A DNA stretch of 64,000 nt from Daucus carota subsp. sativus (Eukaryota > Streptophyta > Magnoliopsida > Apiales > Apiaceae), in assembly GCF_001625215.2 (NCBI RefSeq), contig NC_030384.2, forward strand, positions 42,194,390-42,258,389, in the 5' to 3' direction. The notes under the pieces were generated by a model. It did not search any database. It saw only the letters and a program-made list of their open reading frames with translations, and had not been told where the DNA came from. Shown here piece after piece: positions 24,990 to 37,154 of the stretch. The position numbers were made by a program, and so were the translations under genes. Numbering within the stretch: position 1 is the first letter of the stretch; each line of letters starts with the position of its first letter.

Positions 24990-25468
24990 TCTAAATTTTA
25001 GTTTCTCAATTTTAGTTTCTGATATTATAACGCTGCTATGCCTTTGCATTATCTAAAAATTGGGTCGACGGTCATGCTTTTAGTCGGCAAGAAAAGATTT
25101 GAAGACGACAAAAGTCAGAAATTAGGAGTGCTAATGATTGTGACTCTGCCAGCCATATTTGCTGGATTTAAACATGTTAGCTACCTCTCACTGATTATAC
25201 TCACACAATCACATATATCCGTTTTATGCATGTCCGGCCGCAGAATACTGGTTCAACTCGAATGATATATACGCGAGTGGAGCCATCTATAAATGTTGAT
25301 TGATCAGTCCCCTCAGTCGTAGTCGGTGGCTAGCTAGCTAACACTATAGCTCCTTTCATTTTCGCAGGTCGATATTGCTCCAGCTAGCTTAATTGCCTGA
25401 TCAGCCCTGTCCCATTTACGTACCATTATACAGCTAGCACAAGCCGAGCTCCACTTGAAAATTCTGTT
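24990..25468. other. Upstream region of the GASA gene
   Basis: This is non-coding DNA that should contain the GASA gene's promoter. Apart from short plant-like motifs (several TAGCTAGC runs around 25330-25390) nothing definite was seen. Confidence 0.5.
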
Positions 25469-25476
25469 TATAAATA
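25469..25476 (+). promoter_or_regulatory. TATA box of the GASA gene
   Basis: TATAAATA stands 79 bp upstream of the start codon, a normal distance for a short plant 5' leader. The assignment rests on sequence and position only. Confidence 0.6.
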
Positions 25477-25554
25477 CCAGCAACTCTCTTAATCCCTATT
25501 ATCATCACCAGCACACATATATGTATTAGCTTGTTGAATATTATATATAGTTCA

Positions 25555-26063
25555 ATGGCCATATCAAAGTCCCTGATTACTTTCATATTTGTTGTCATGA
25601 TCTCTCTTCTTCTTCTGCAGGTTGTTCATAGTGATGAGATGACGGTATGATCATGACTTTAATCTTTCAATTACAAAAAAAAGTTACTCTTTAATTTCTC
25701 CTGTAGCCCTTGATGATATCTTTCTAAATTAATTGTTGCAGATGAGTAGTGGCCGCTCTCTTCTCCAGATCGGTTAGTATTAATAAAAGCCGTTCCTACG
25801 TAGATTGCTCGTCAATTTTATGAATTTATCTCATTTTGATTGGCTCTTACTCCTTAATAATGATGGACCCTGCGTATACAGATTGCGGGGCAAAGTGTGC
25901 AGAGAGATGCAAACTATCAGGGAGGCCAAATCTGTGCCACAGGGCATGTGGGACTTGCTGCGGCCGTTGCAACTGCGTGCCACCTGGTACTTCCGGCAAC
26001 TATGATGTTTGCCCTTGTTACGCTAATCTCACGACCACCGGTGGCAAAAAGAAGTGCCCTTAA
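25555..26063 (+). CDS. GASA/snakin family secreted cysteine-rich peptide
   Basis: Three exons, 25555-25644, 25742-25772 and 25882-26063, give 100 residues. The first 26 residues are a signal peptide (MAISKSLITFIFVVMISLLL, ending near VVHS). A short variable linker follows. The C-terminal 60 residues carry all 12 cysteines of the GASA domain, with the typical order C-x3-C-x3-C, CHRACGTCCGRCNC, VPPGTSGN, CPCY and KKKCP at the end. GASA peptides are secreted, respond to gibberellin and other hormones, and act in growth, redox control or defence (snakins). The specific role here is unknown. The short second intron (25773-25881) holds a stretch that resembles a transposon copy elsewhere in the window, next to the acceptor of exon 3. 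Confidence 0.95.
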
Positions 26064-26795
26064 TTACTTCTTCATCTATATGCCGAAACATTCTGCCACT
26101 TGCAATGGATCAATATGCATCTACAAATTTGCGTTATATGTTAAATATTGTAAACGATCGTGATGAGGGTTTATACATGTGAGTAATAAAGAAGCACACG
26201 TCTAGCTGTGTGGAATAGATAAATCATGAGTTGATTATCATGAAGATTGTATGTAGTTTCAAGATGTTAAAAGTTATGTGGTGTTCCACGTGTATGTATA
26301 GTCTGCTTTTGAGTTAGATTGTTGTTTTTGTTGCTGTACTAAAAAAATTTACTTTGTATAAGAGATATTGCTAGAAAATCGGGTAAATTTAATATTAACT
26401 TGATGTCATACGAATTTGATCTTAAATTTAATTGTTAGCGGTAAAAAATAACCGGTATTTCTTGCGGTGAGGTGAGCTTGTAATTCAGAGAGCTTTTTTT
26501 GGGACTCATCTTACAGGTTGATACAAGAATCTAAAAATTTGCCATTTTCAATTATAAGAAATTTGTTTTTTAGAAACCCAAGATTCCACTCGCGTGGCTG
26601 AGAATTGAGATGCATGTTTTATTCTGAGGAAAAGGAAAGCTCCTGCTTCTGCTTCTGCAGCCGCATAAATTACTAACAAATTTATTTAAATAGATAAATT
26701 AAAAATTACTTGGCATTATAGGCAATAACTTAAGCTGTCTCTAAATTATTTTTAAATAAAAGTTGTCCCGAAAACAACACTGTGCAAATTTACTA

Positions 26796-27107
26796 TTCCC
26801 TCCGTCCCAATGAATTATATACATCGGGATCGGACACGGAAATCAAGATAAGTGTAAGAAATGTGTAAAGTTAGATGAAAAGTGGGTAAAGTGGTGGGAC
26901 CCACATATTTTTTAATAATAAATTTGAGATAGTGCAGTAAAATAGTGGGTGTAATAGTGTTTTTATTATTATATAATCGATATAGTGGGAGAATGTAGTG
27001 GGTATAGTAGTGTTTTATATTATAAAAAGTTACTATTTTAGAAATATATAGAAATGATAGGATATCCTAAAAAGGAAATTGTATAGAATTGATTGGGACG
27101 GAGGGAG
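26796..27107. mobile_element. Stowaway-like MITE, about 312 bp
   Basis: The left end TTCCCTCCGTCCCAATGAAT is matched by an inverted right end that reads ATTGATTGGGACGGAGGGA. The outermost bases are degenerate and I cannot see a clean TA duplication. The ends still place it in the Stowaway group. Confidence 0.8.
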
Positions 27108-27513
27108 CATGGTGGACGTGTGCGGCAGCATAATAGTTTCCGTAACAGTGGACACAAATTTCATAAATATTTACAACTGTGGACCAAAGTGTCATCATTC
27201 ATACTCTATACTCTTCTCAACTGTAATCACGCTCTATGCATGACCGCCACACTGTTTGCAGAGCCAGAATATCAAATCATTATCCATAAACTCAATTCTT
27301 TATTGTTCCCTCCCACCTTTGTAGCTTCCAACCACTAACCACATCTCTTGTGGCCGGCGCGTGTCCGATGTAGATCTACTCAACTGAGTAAAAACATTTT
27401 AGAAAATGAAATATTAATGACAAGCACATACTTAAATGAGTAAGGAAAAGATAATTATAATATTCCTAAAATAACTTCTATTTTCTAAATTTTCCATTTT
27501 TTGCAAAATTATA

Positions 27514-27748
27514 CTCCCTCCGTCCCATTTTAACTGCTTTTGACTTTTTTACACGTATTTTAAGATGTTAAAAAAATCACATATAAACATAATTATTTTT
27601 TATAAAATTTATATCAAATAAAAGTTCGGAATCTAAACTTTTATTTGATATAAAAATTGAATTTTTTAGGTGAGTGTAGATATTATTTTTTTGCACATCA
27701 ATATACGTATTAAAAAGTCAAACATCTATTAAAATGGGACAGAGGGAG
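27514..27748. mobile_element. Stowaway-like MITE, 235 bp
   Basis: It has ends TA|CTCCCTCCGTCCCATTTTAA and TTAAAATGGGACAGAGGGAG|TA. Its TA flanks are intact (27512-27513 and 27749-27750). Inner inverted repeats (AAAAGTTCGGA/TCTAAACTTTTATTTGATAT side) strengthen the foldback. Non-coding. Confidence 0.88.
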
Positions 27749-28429
27749 TACTTTTTTTTAATCAAGTGTGATTGTGTGCTCTTGCTGTTTTGTAAATTTG
27801 ATCATCTTAAGAGTTAATTTAAATTTATATAACTTAATATAATTTAATATACAATCAAAATTATATATTACACATATTAATTATGATTTCAGAACATAAT
27901 AATTAGTTATTTATGAGGCAAAATTTGAGTTTATTCTCAATAATCGACCACAAATAAATATTGTTAATATTAATTTGACGACTTTAAAAGAATAGCAGAT
28001 TTTTTTACGCGAGTTGAAACTAGTTGAAGATGGTTGTTACAAATTTATTAATTTAAATTATGATCAGTAGCCAATTAAAATTCAAACTTCCACCACTATA
28101 ATAAATCAAAGAGTTTTTTTTTTTTTTGAAAAGATCAAAGAGTTATAATATTTTATATATTATAATTCATTCAAACTTCCACCACTTAAACAAATCAAAG
28201 AGGTAGATTTTTTTATCTATATTATAATCCAAACATATTCTAAACAGATAAAAAGTAAAAACAGATAATAGTGTACATCACACTAACCACAAACGCGTGA
28301 GGGACGAAATGTACATGCCCGAGAACTAGAATCCGTCGGACCGTACAAGTAATAATAATATCAAAATGAAATAAAACGGAGTAGCAAACGAGTATTCACT
28401 TCACAATTCACATGCATGGGTTGTTGTCG
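27749..28429. other. Intergenic, AT-rich
   Basis: A locally repeated phrase, TTCAAACTTCCACCAC with AAATCAAAGAG, occurs at about 28082-28112 and 28169-28203. No gene was seen. Confidence 0.5.
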
Positions 28430-28520
28430 ACACGTGGCCATATGCAGCATCGGCACGTGTATTTTGCTACTACAAAATTAACAAAAAACCCGCTTGAATT
28501 GACGTGGCTGCCACGATGGA
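28430..28520 (+). promoter_or_regulatory. G-box cluster upstream of the 663-residue protein gene
   Basis: Two CACGTG cores lie 23 bp apart, at 28431-28436 (ACACGTGGCC) and 28454-28459 (GCACGTGT). A related GACGTGGCTGCCACG follows at 28501-28515. Such G-box/ABRE cores are bound by bZIP and bHLH factors in light and abscisic-acid responses. Binding here is an inference. Confidence 0.6.
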
Positions 28521-28684
28521 ATTTGATATTTATTGATATTTTAATCCAACGGCTGATACGCCAGCTCTAGGATGATCCGTCCGATCAAAATAGAGTCACG
28601 AGTAGAGGTGTATTATGGTAACAAATCTTTCCACAGTGCAGATACATTTCATCTATTAATAACCTCCATTTACATGTACACACG

Positions 28685-28785
28685 CATATGTAGAGAGATA
28701 GAGAGAGATTGTGAGATATAGAGAGATAGAGAGTGAGAGAGAGATTGTGAGATACAGAAAGAGAGAGAGAGAGGGAGAGAGATTG
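28685..28785 (+). repeat. GA-rich microsatellite near the transcription start
   Basis: Imperfect (GA)n runs with interspersed TTGTGAGATA lie between the G-box cluster and the coding start. Similar GA runs recur near 29206-29240. They are probably in the promoter or 5' leader. Confidence 0.75.
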
Positions 28786-29569
28786 TGTCTGTTTATTTTG
28801 TTAGCTCTTCTCGAGATTTGTGAATTCTCCTCATAACTGTTTTTCTTTGTCTTGTGTACACACACAATTACACACACATGAGTGTCATGTACATGACTGT
28901 GTTTCTGAGCTGATTTTTGCAGTGATCTACTCATCTTTAACTTTAACACTGCAATTGATTTTGGGTTTCGATTAATTTCCCAAGATCTGAAGATTATCAC
29001 CAGAAATTGTGGTGGGTTCTGTCTTCTTTTTCTTGTTGGGATTAAATTTCCATTTTTCTAGTTAATTCCTTGTATTTTTCGAGTTTTTGCATGAGGCCTG
29101 ATTTTTATTCCATGATGATCATGTTTTAGAAGTGGTTAGTTTTGTAAAAGGAACCTGATTCTCTCAACACAAAAAGTGACAAGTTTACTTCTTTTTACAT
29201 TTCTTGAGAGAGATTGAGAGAGAGATTGGGAGAGAGAGAAGGCTGGTACCATATGCATGTTTACATTCAGTTTCTCCACTTTTTTGCCCCCTTCTTTACT
29301 GGTTTAATAATTACTGCTATTATAGATACATACATATACATGTATCATACATACACAGAGTAAAGCAAGAAAAAGAATTAACCAAATTCTCGCCTCCCCA
29401 GTTCTTTCTTCTCAACTTTCCGGTCAATTCTTCTGTTAGAAATCAAACCCAGTTGTTAAAAGTATTGAAATATAATAAAGTTTCATTCTTTTTTAGATTG
29501 GTTTTGATAAGCTTGAGCCAAGTTATATTTTTCTTAGTAGATCATGTCACTCTTGTTGTATTCGCAGAA

Positions 29570-32500
29570 ATGGACAAGACTCCAGATGTAAGGCGTGCAA
29601 AACCCAGTCGCTCCTCCTCAAATGTTACTGCTCAATCTGGTTGGTAATTAATCACCTATGTAATTTTATTTTTATTTTTTCTCTTTTTATTCCTTGGGGA
29701 TAATTATGTATCTCATTTAATGGGCTTGTCTCTATCTGCATATTCTGTTGTCTCTGCGTGTGTAAATGTGTGTTGATTTTCTTGTAGATAATGCAAGTCC
29801 TTCTGGGTTTTTCTTAATGTTCCTTGTCAACTGTGCTTTATTCATTTCTTGAATTTTATGTGATGGGAATTGAAGGTTCAGATTTCAAGAAGTTGAGGAA
29901 AGATAAAGTAAGAAGATTGAGTTTTGTTGATAGACTTTGTGACAAGACCCCTGATTCTGAAATGCCTTGTGTTCAATCTGATGATGAAGAGGATGAATAT
30001 CATCCCTGTGTTACTAAAAGCAAGAGAATTAAATTACCCAGAAAGGTATCTTCTTTTTTTCCCCAGATTATTAATGGTTTTTCTGTCCTTGGGAGATGGT
30101 GAATGGTTGTTTATTGTCATGACTTTGGGTTTTGTGTTCGAATTACAGTTTTTTGATGATTGTCAGAAAGTGGATCATTCCTCTGTTCCTCGGAAGCTAA
30201 GATCAGGTTTGTGATCTTGAGAGTTTTTAGTGATCGTTATGAATATTGAATTGTTGATACAAGTTCTTTGTTTTGGATTTAGGAAGTGAGAAATTGTAGT
30301 TGGGTTGTCACTGTTGGGTTTCCTCAGGACTCTCTCTCTCTGTTTTCTACTTTATCTGCCTTTTTTTATTTGGTTTTTACTAATTTTTTGAGCCATGTCA
30401 GATTCCTTTGCATCATTTATTTTTGCTCAAGTTTTATGCATCCCAATCTCCCATTTGTGACTTTATGCTTTTCAGCCAGTTGAGTATCTCTTTATTCAGG
30501 TTGATTGAGTAAATGGATCATAATTCCTGTGTTTGTATGATGTGAAGTTCTTTTTACTGGTGAAACTTTACCTATGAACTTTTAATGTAAGATTTTAATT
30601 TTTTTTATCTCTACAAATGAGTCTTTAACAAAAGATAGGTGACAAAAACCAACCAATAAGAAAGATTCCAAAGATGTGATGAAAAATTTAATATAATTTA
30701 CTTGATTTACTTTTTACAGCTATTAGGAAGCGTAGGCGAGAGTCGATTTCACCACACTTTCCAGAAGTAAGAAGGCTAAACCTTTCTGCAAATGGGATCG
30801 AATTGGTGAGATGATATTAATGCATCCAAATTGAAAGCACTTCATTAATTTAGTGATTTCACATTAATGTGATGTGCGATGAGTATTGTTTGGAGTGACC
30901 ATTGTCTTTGTGCAGCAACCTAAGGAATCAGAAGGCTCTCCAGGACTAGCTTCTGTAATGCCGGTCAGCAAAGACGAAGAAGAAGTTGCTGAAACTCTGA
31001 ATGCATTGGCTGAAATGTTTTCAGACTCGGATAAGATAGAGATGGCTAAATCAACAGGTAAACTGTGTAATGCAAAATCTTATGATTCACAAACAAAAAG
31101 TTCTTACTTGTATTCTAATATCTCATTCATTAATGTTTTTCTTCATCCAGTCGGTTAGGTGCTGTTTCCTTTGTTGGGTCTTGTAAGAAGCACAGACTTC
31201 ATTTCTTACATTTAAAGTTTTGCTCCACTTCTGTTATACAGTCTTCCTTTTTTTTCCCCCAGCTTTCCAGTACATTGTTAGATACTTATGTAGACTGTTA
31301 TAAAAACTGCAGCTCCAGAAGTAGAGAAAGACTTACGGTCCCCTTTCACCACTACCGCTCCGGGGGCTGCCCAACACTCATCAAACACAGTAGGTTCTGC
31401 CGATGAAGCGGAAAGAATCCAATTTTCATACCGTAGAACAGAGGCTGATATGCACAGATATATTCCTAAATTTAACTGCACAAAAGTTCCAATACTTTCC
31501 AAGTCTTCATCAGCCAATGAAAATTGCTCTAGTTTTCCTAGTCATTCTCAGCTCAGCCGGGAGATTGGGTTGGTACCTTTTGCTTGTGGTTTTTTAGTTT
31601 ATCGTCCTGTTGTTGATTATTTTATGTTATAATTATTTGGCAGATTAAAAAGGCCCGCGCACAACTTAAACATGGCTAATGAGATATATAAAGAGCTCGC
31701 TGATGAATCAGTATGATTTCTCTCTTGCTTCCTATCAGTTACTTTCGTTTTTATAGAACATCAATTTATGTGTTCTCTTTTATATTGTCTTTCTAGGTTT
31801 CAACTTTTAAGGGTCAGAATGAAGTACGACTTGGTACCAGGGAGAACAGGAATAATGGTACATATACCCTATCTTTTATACTTTATGTTGAAATCCACTG
31901 ACTGGTTCTGTATTTGCTGCTTTCGGAAATCAAAGTGCTGAGTTGAGCTGAATTTTGATTTTTCACAAATAGGTTCAGCATTATGGCCAGGCTTATCTTC
32001 AACAAGTGTCCATAGTGCTAAAACTCTGGGATCTCCTGTAAAGTAATTCTCTGTCAAACAGCTAACATTTGGTTCAAAACCCTTCTTTTTTCGGTGTCTC
32101 ATGTAAAGTATTTCAGGTTGTCTGCTGCTAAAGTTCCTACTTGGCTTGGTATCTCTACTAGTACTGCCAGGTCGTGTTCTTCAAGGAATGTTGCCATATC
32201 TGAAAAGGTATACAAGCATTGCGCAATGGTAATGTAATAGAAAACCTTTTCTAGCCAGGTTTAGATATCTTCCTGAGATTAATTTATAGAAGTATCTGGT
32301 GATGAAATATACAATTTTATAGGAATTTCAATCTGTTGTTGATGAAAAGAAGATGCGGAAGAAATGTTCTACTCATGTTTACATAAGTCGACTGATTAGG
32401 GTCTTAAAGGTAACCGAGGCAAAAGACAGTTTGCCTTTGCAGCCTACTCGATTGACAGCACATGACGAATCAAAGAAAGGAGCAATATCAGAAGAAAAGA

Positions 32501-33547
32501 AGCTACAGATGATCAAGGAAGGCTCGGCTGGAGTTGTGTTCACCAGTGACATAGCCTGTTCCGGTGGTGAGGACAGCCCAAGCAAACTCAGCAGTGCAAT
32601 CGTCTTGCATAAGAGGCTCCGTGATGATCTACAGGGTTCTACCAATTCTGGGCCATACACTACACATAAGCAGGTAACCTTTACATCTCAGCCATGTCCT
32701 GCTTTTCTTTTTGCTTGTTGTAGCTGACCATTTAATGATTTCACCAGAGTTCCAATTTTTTTGCTGCGTTGCCTGGAAGTTCTGGGGTGGAACATGAAAG
32801 CGCTGGACAAGTAAATGGACATCGACCAGAACCATCAACAGAGTCGAACATTCCTTTTCTGTATCCATTTACACAAAGTTGTAGAACCAATCCACTATCC
32901 CTGCCCCAAAATTGCCAGCTCTCTACTTCTCTTGTTGACTCAGCAGCTGCAGGAGCAGCACCAAAGGTGATATTTCTGTTCTTAGTACTGTAGTTAGTTT
33001 CACTGTTTCAGTTTCTACTTATGAATGGATAAAACTGCAATATATGATATATTTGCTAGGTGCTAGCCTGCTAGTTGATGTCATGCCATCTAGCTACCAT
33101 AGGTTTCTAATTTCCTATTTCTCTTGGTTGAACAAATTTCATGGCTTATTTTCCTCACAAGGTATAAATTCTAACTTGCATGTATTCCGGGTACAGATAC
33201 AGCTACCTCCGTATTTAAGCAACACGAAGTCCGTCACATCATCTCTGATGAGCTTACAAAATCAGCAGCAGCACCAACAATGGCTTTGGGCAGCTCAACT
33301 TACAGCTCCTCGCAAGCCTGAGGAATTTGCTGCTGCAGCATCACATGTTCCAAATTGGCAAAACAGCAGACAAGAGTTTTCCCACATGCAGTATGGTCAA
33401 CTCATTCACCCCGCGGCACTAGAAGTTCTTGGCCCCAGATATATCCCAGTCCCAACACAACAACAGCATCTCATGTCTAGCACATCCTTATTTCCCCAAA
33501 GTAGGGTGCAAAGGTATAATCATCAGCTGTCAACTAAACATGGTTAA
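29570..33547 (+). CDS. Plant protein of unknown function, 663 residues
   Basis: Thirteen exons join in frame: 29570-29639, 29876-30045, 30149-30206, 30720-30805, 30916-31057, 31313-31568, 31644-31710, 31797-31857, 31973-32042, 32117-32207, 32323-32673, 32748-32966 and 33197-33547. A leader intron probably ends at TTCGCAG just before the ATG. Basic patches (KKLRKDKVRRLSF, IRKRRRESISP) suggest a nuclear protein. Notable segments are DEEEVAETLNALAEMFSDSD (about residue 138-157), KKCSTHVYISRLIRVLK, and a Gln/His-rich end (QNQQQHQQWLWAAQL, VPTQQQHLM). I do not recognise a named domain. The mix of basic, acidic and Gln-rich parts fits a transcription or chromatin co-factor, but this is inference. 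The G-box promoter hints at light or hormone control. Confidence 0.87.
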
Positions 33548-34138
33548 TGGAGGTGTATACCGTCCCGATAGTAGAGCAGCCATGTTGTGCAAAGAGCATA
33601 TTTAGAGCTGGAGAAGAGAGTGCAGCAAGAGATGAAACCATACAATGTATATGATGGAGCGCGATTTGCCCACAGTAAATTTTTATCAAAAGATCATAAT
33701 GTCAGCTCTCTCTATATCAAACTACACATGTATTACATATTACATATGACCTGCTAGTCTCTTAAATAATTTTAAACACCAACATTTGGTCATATTCGTC
33801 ACCAATTAGACATTTGATGGCTCTTACTGTCCTGATAATAACGTATGAAGAGAATCAAAAGTTTTTACTGGTACACAAATATATCAAATGCCAATGGCCC
33901 AATGTTATGAGAATATCTTACTTCTGTTGGCTTCCAGCTTATGTTATACTGTAGGTTAGTTGGGCTAGTGGGTGCACAGGTGTTAATTTTGTCTTAAATA
34001 GAAGAGCAGCTTATGTTAGCCCATTTAATTGATTGAACCCAATTTGTGTAGACTCTTAGCCAAACGACCCACGAGCGAGTACAAGAGACATCTTATATGA
34101 GTCCTAAACAAGAATATAGGAATCTGATAAATAAAAAA
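33548..34138. other. 3' flank and intergenic spacer
   Basis: This holds the 3' end of the 663-residue protein gene and then non-coding DNA. No further gene was seen. Confidence 0.5.
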
Positions 34139-34446
34139 AAAAGTTAGATCCAACGATATTCTAGCCCTATCTAGTGACTTATATTACCAGACAACCTATC
34201 TTACCCTTAATAATAAAATACTAAATAAATATTAAGGATACGACACAAAATTTGAGTTGAAGTTAGTTAAATATTTTTTAAATTGCCCGGACATAATTTT
34301 TTATATCAAATTTAAGACTCGGGCTAGGATACTAAGGATACGACACAAAATTTGAGTTGAAGTTAGTTAAATATTTTTTAAATTCCCCGAACATAATTTT
34401 TTATATCAAATTTAAGACTCGGGCTAGGATACCATTGGACTTGCTC
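34139..34446. mobile_element. Partial Tourist-like MITE, GAGCAAGTCCAA family
   Basis: The right end reads TTGGACTTGCTC followed by TTA at 34447-34449, as in the complete copy at 44556-44931. The left terminal part of about 70 bp is missing. Its right half contains a 100-bp tandem duplication (34233-34332 and 34333-34432), nearly identical between copies. Confidence 0.72.
34233..34432. repeat. Perfectly phased 100-bp tandem duplication
   Basis: TAAGGATACGACACAAAATT... runs from 34233 to 34332 and again from 34333 to 34432. I see only two mismatches between the copies (GCCCGGAC against CCCCGAAC), so it is recent. It is inside the partial MITE. Confidence 0.92.
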
Positions 34447-34724
34447 TTAAAAAAAGCAAAAATGGATAAAATCTAACGCACAGAACTGGGTGTGGGGAGG
34501 TAGCTTTCAAAGTAGTAACAAAAAGACTAAAACCAGTGAAGTAAACGCCAAGAAACGAATTTACCAGATACCATCACTACTAATACTACCTACCAATACA
34601 TATTTTACAATGTACCTTCACACAGAACAAGATATAGCACAAAAATATATACAACAAACAGAATACATAGTTTGTAACTACATTGATTCTGGTGGACAGT
34701 CAAATTACAAATACAAATATATAA

Positions 34725-36099
34725 ATGGTGGGAGAAGAAGCAGGGGGAGTAGGGAAGATGAAAGGGAATGCAGAGATAGATACTAGTGCGCCGTTCAGAT
34801 CAGTAAAAGAGGCGGTGGCATTGTTCGGGGAGAGAGTTCTGGCCGGGGACGTTTATCATGCCAACAGGCTTCAACAGGTACTTCATTTTTATGTTTTAAT
34901 GCATAATGCATGGCTGCAGTCTAATACTAGAAATGACATTGATGGAAACTCTTGACACTTCCCTGTTTCCTTTCCCTAAACCATATTTTCAATATTAAGC
35001 ATGTCAATATGGGAATGCCACTGATTTATTATGATTTTTGGCTGATATGATAAACATTTTTCCCCCATGTGAAAGCTTGCAGAAAATCCAAAATACTATA
35101 CAAAACATATGTGAACTTGAGCAGTGGCGGATCTGACTATGAAGTTAATGGGGGTCAATTTTTTTGTAAAAAAAAATTAAAAGGGGTCACAAAAAAATTA
35201 AGGGGGGGGGGGTCAATTTCAATTTTACAACCTAAAAATATGTATAATATTAACAAACAAAAAAATTAAGGGGGTCAGTTGCCCCCTCTTGCCCCTTCTA
35301 AGATCCGCCTCTGAACTTGAGCAATTTGCATGCTGAATAAAGCTAGGAATGTTGTCCTGTTAATATGCTTAAACAACAATGCAAGTATATTTCTTATCAG
35401 GTTAGTCAGTGAGAGTTCACAGCTTTTATCACGTGATGAGCAATGCAACTAATGACAATCAGATCAGTATAAATACTAATTAAATTATAATATAGTGACT
35501 AAAGATTGACTATGTTAATGTTAATTTTTGAATTGCCAATACGATATAAGATGGTTATACATTGATTATGTATTTTTTAGATGAATAGAGCGAGGGGTGA
35601 GGTAGACCACGTACCTCTGAAGATTAACACGATGACTGTAGAACTAGAAGAGACTAAAGAAAACCTTCAAAAGGCTATAGATGAAGGTATGATAATGGCT
35701 ACTTGTCTGTCCTCTTTACAAAAAGAGCTCCAACAAACAAAGCGCGAGCTCCAAAAGCTCAAGCAGATAGATCTGTACTCCAAATATCAATCAATCCTCG
35801 GTGATCAGGTTGAAGAAGATGTCAAGCATGTTGAGGACGTCACAAAATTTGAAGTACGGAAGTCAGAAACTATAAATCATGAAAAAGAGGCTGAGTTTCA
35901 GAAGAAAAAATACGTTAGATTTGCAAATGAACCGTGTCTTACAAAATTCATAGTGCCACAAGAAGAAGACCCTGTGCTGGAGAGACACCCTTCTCTGAGA
36001 AAGAAGAAGAAGAAGCCATTGATACCACTGATTGGAGGGATTTTTTCTAGGAAAAAGGGTAACAAGGAATTTCAATTACACAGGATGGGCACAAGCTAA
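34725..36099 (+). CDS. WEB-family coiled-coil protein
   Basis: Two exons, 34725-34877 and 35581-36099, join in phase 0 to give 223 residues. The N-terminal motif [20 protein letters not shown] is the signature of the plant WEB1/PMI2-related (DUF827) family. A long charged helix follows ([35 protein letters not shown]), typical of a coiled coil. The end is basic ([20 protein letters not shown]). Members WEB1 and PMI2 act in light-driven chloroplast movement. This is one of the short WEB proteins, like Arabidopsis At1g75720 or At2g17940, whose roles are poorly known. The intron carries a hAT-like MITE at 35122-35313. Confidence 0.9.
35122..35313. mobile_element. hAT-like MITE in the WEB gene intron
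   Basis: The 192-bp element has ends CAGTGGCGGATCT and AGATCCGCCTCTG. It is flanked by a perfect 8-bp duplication AACTTGAG (35114-35121 and 35314-35321). An 8-bp duplication with CAGNGG-type ends fits the hAT superfamily. It contains G-rich and A-rich runs and no frame. Confidence 0.92.
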
Positions 36100-36767
36100 T
36101 TAGGTGGTTTTTGAAATCTATAATAACTGTTACATTAGCGGCAATATGCTGAAATTCCAAAATTACTGTAATGAGGTATGCCGTCATGACAAAATTAATG
36201 GTGACAAGTAATAAGGATGAAATTACATCCTCCAGGTAAAGCTTGAAGAGTTACAAATAAGAATTACATTGTGTATCCAAGAAATGCATGAGACTGGTTG
36301 TTTTGAAGTCTTTTTTTTTTCCTTTCCCATTCTGTGTTCGAGTATGTCAGGATATCAGGGATCAGTGACTTCAGTTTGTTCTGTTTAGTCTGAATTTGTT
36401 GACTTAAGAGTGGTTGAGTATGTAAGACGAATTCATGAATTGTAAATGTTATACTATGTGTTTTCTTTCTTTGTTTACGCAGACATTGTGATCATAGTAA
36501 TATTCTGGAGAACAAGTACGTTTCACAAAATACTCTGATGTTGCAGAGGTTTTCTATTCTTCCTATTTATTAAGAGATGTATATTAATTAGTTCTTTTTT
36601 TTCTTAAGATTGCGAGTTTTATATGTACGATAGCAACTACTTCTGAAGTAGTAGATTCATACAGCATAACTAGGAGTCTAGGACAGAAAATAGCCAGCTG
36701 AATCATGCGCGAACAGTTTATACAAGTAAATAGAGCATTTAGGAAGAAGCATGAGTATACATGCTAA

Positions 36768-37046
36768 TCAGACCATAAGATCAGAAATTTTAGCATCAAA
36801 GGCATCCTCCTGAGAGGACCTGTTGAAGAATTCAATACAGTCAGAAATGGCTTCATCATAGTGTGAGCTAGAAGAGTAATATGATGAGCTGCAAGAAGTT
36901 TTTGGAGGTTCAGACCTATCACATGAACTTCGCCTTGGGAACGATGATTCAGATGTCGTCCTTCTTGAAGACCGGTGGCTTCCAGACGAAGGAAATGGAA
37001 AAACCAGCACCATTAGAATCCTTCTAAATCGGTTAAAAATCTTCAT
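36768..37046 (-). CDS. Small Ser-rich plant protein of unknown function
   Basis: The frame is open from 37154, but I prefer the internal start at 37046 (MKIFNRFRRILMVLVF), which gives 92 residues. It has a hydrophobic/basic N terminus, a central Ser/Arg-rich stretch (SHRSSRRTTSESSFPRRSS) and a conserved-looking end (SSHYDEAISDCIEFFNRSSQ). Small plant proteins with a similar Ser-Tyr run and EAI-DCIEF motif exist, but the function is not known to me. The longer start would give 128 residues. It converges with the WEB gene. Confidence 0.65.
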   Translation of the reverse strand: MKIFNRFRRILMVLVFPFPSSGSHRSSRRTTSESSFPRRSSCDRSEPPKTSCSSSYYSSSSHYDEAISDCIEFFNRSSQEDAFDAKISDLMV

Positions 37047-37154
37047 GGAAGAGAAATTGAATTTCAGAGGCTCTCGATGATTTTGATTGCAGGGGCTTTG
37101 TTTGATATCCTTAACTTGGATGACAAAGCTATCTCTCTGAGACTTGTTATACAT

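Noticed and set aside
25897-26163. 88-codon frame over the GASA exon
   Set aside because: It is another frame of the GASA domain exon. The 12-cysteine frame is the real one.
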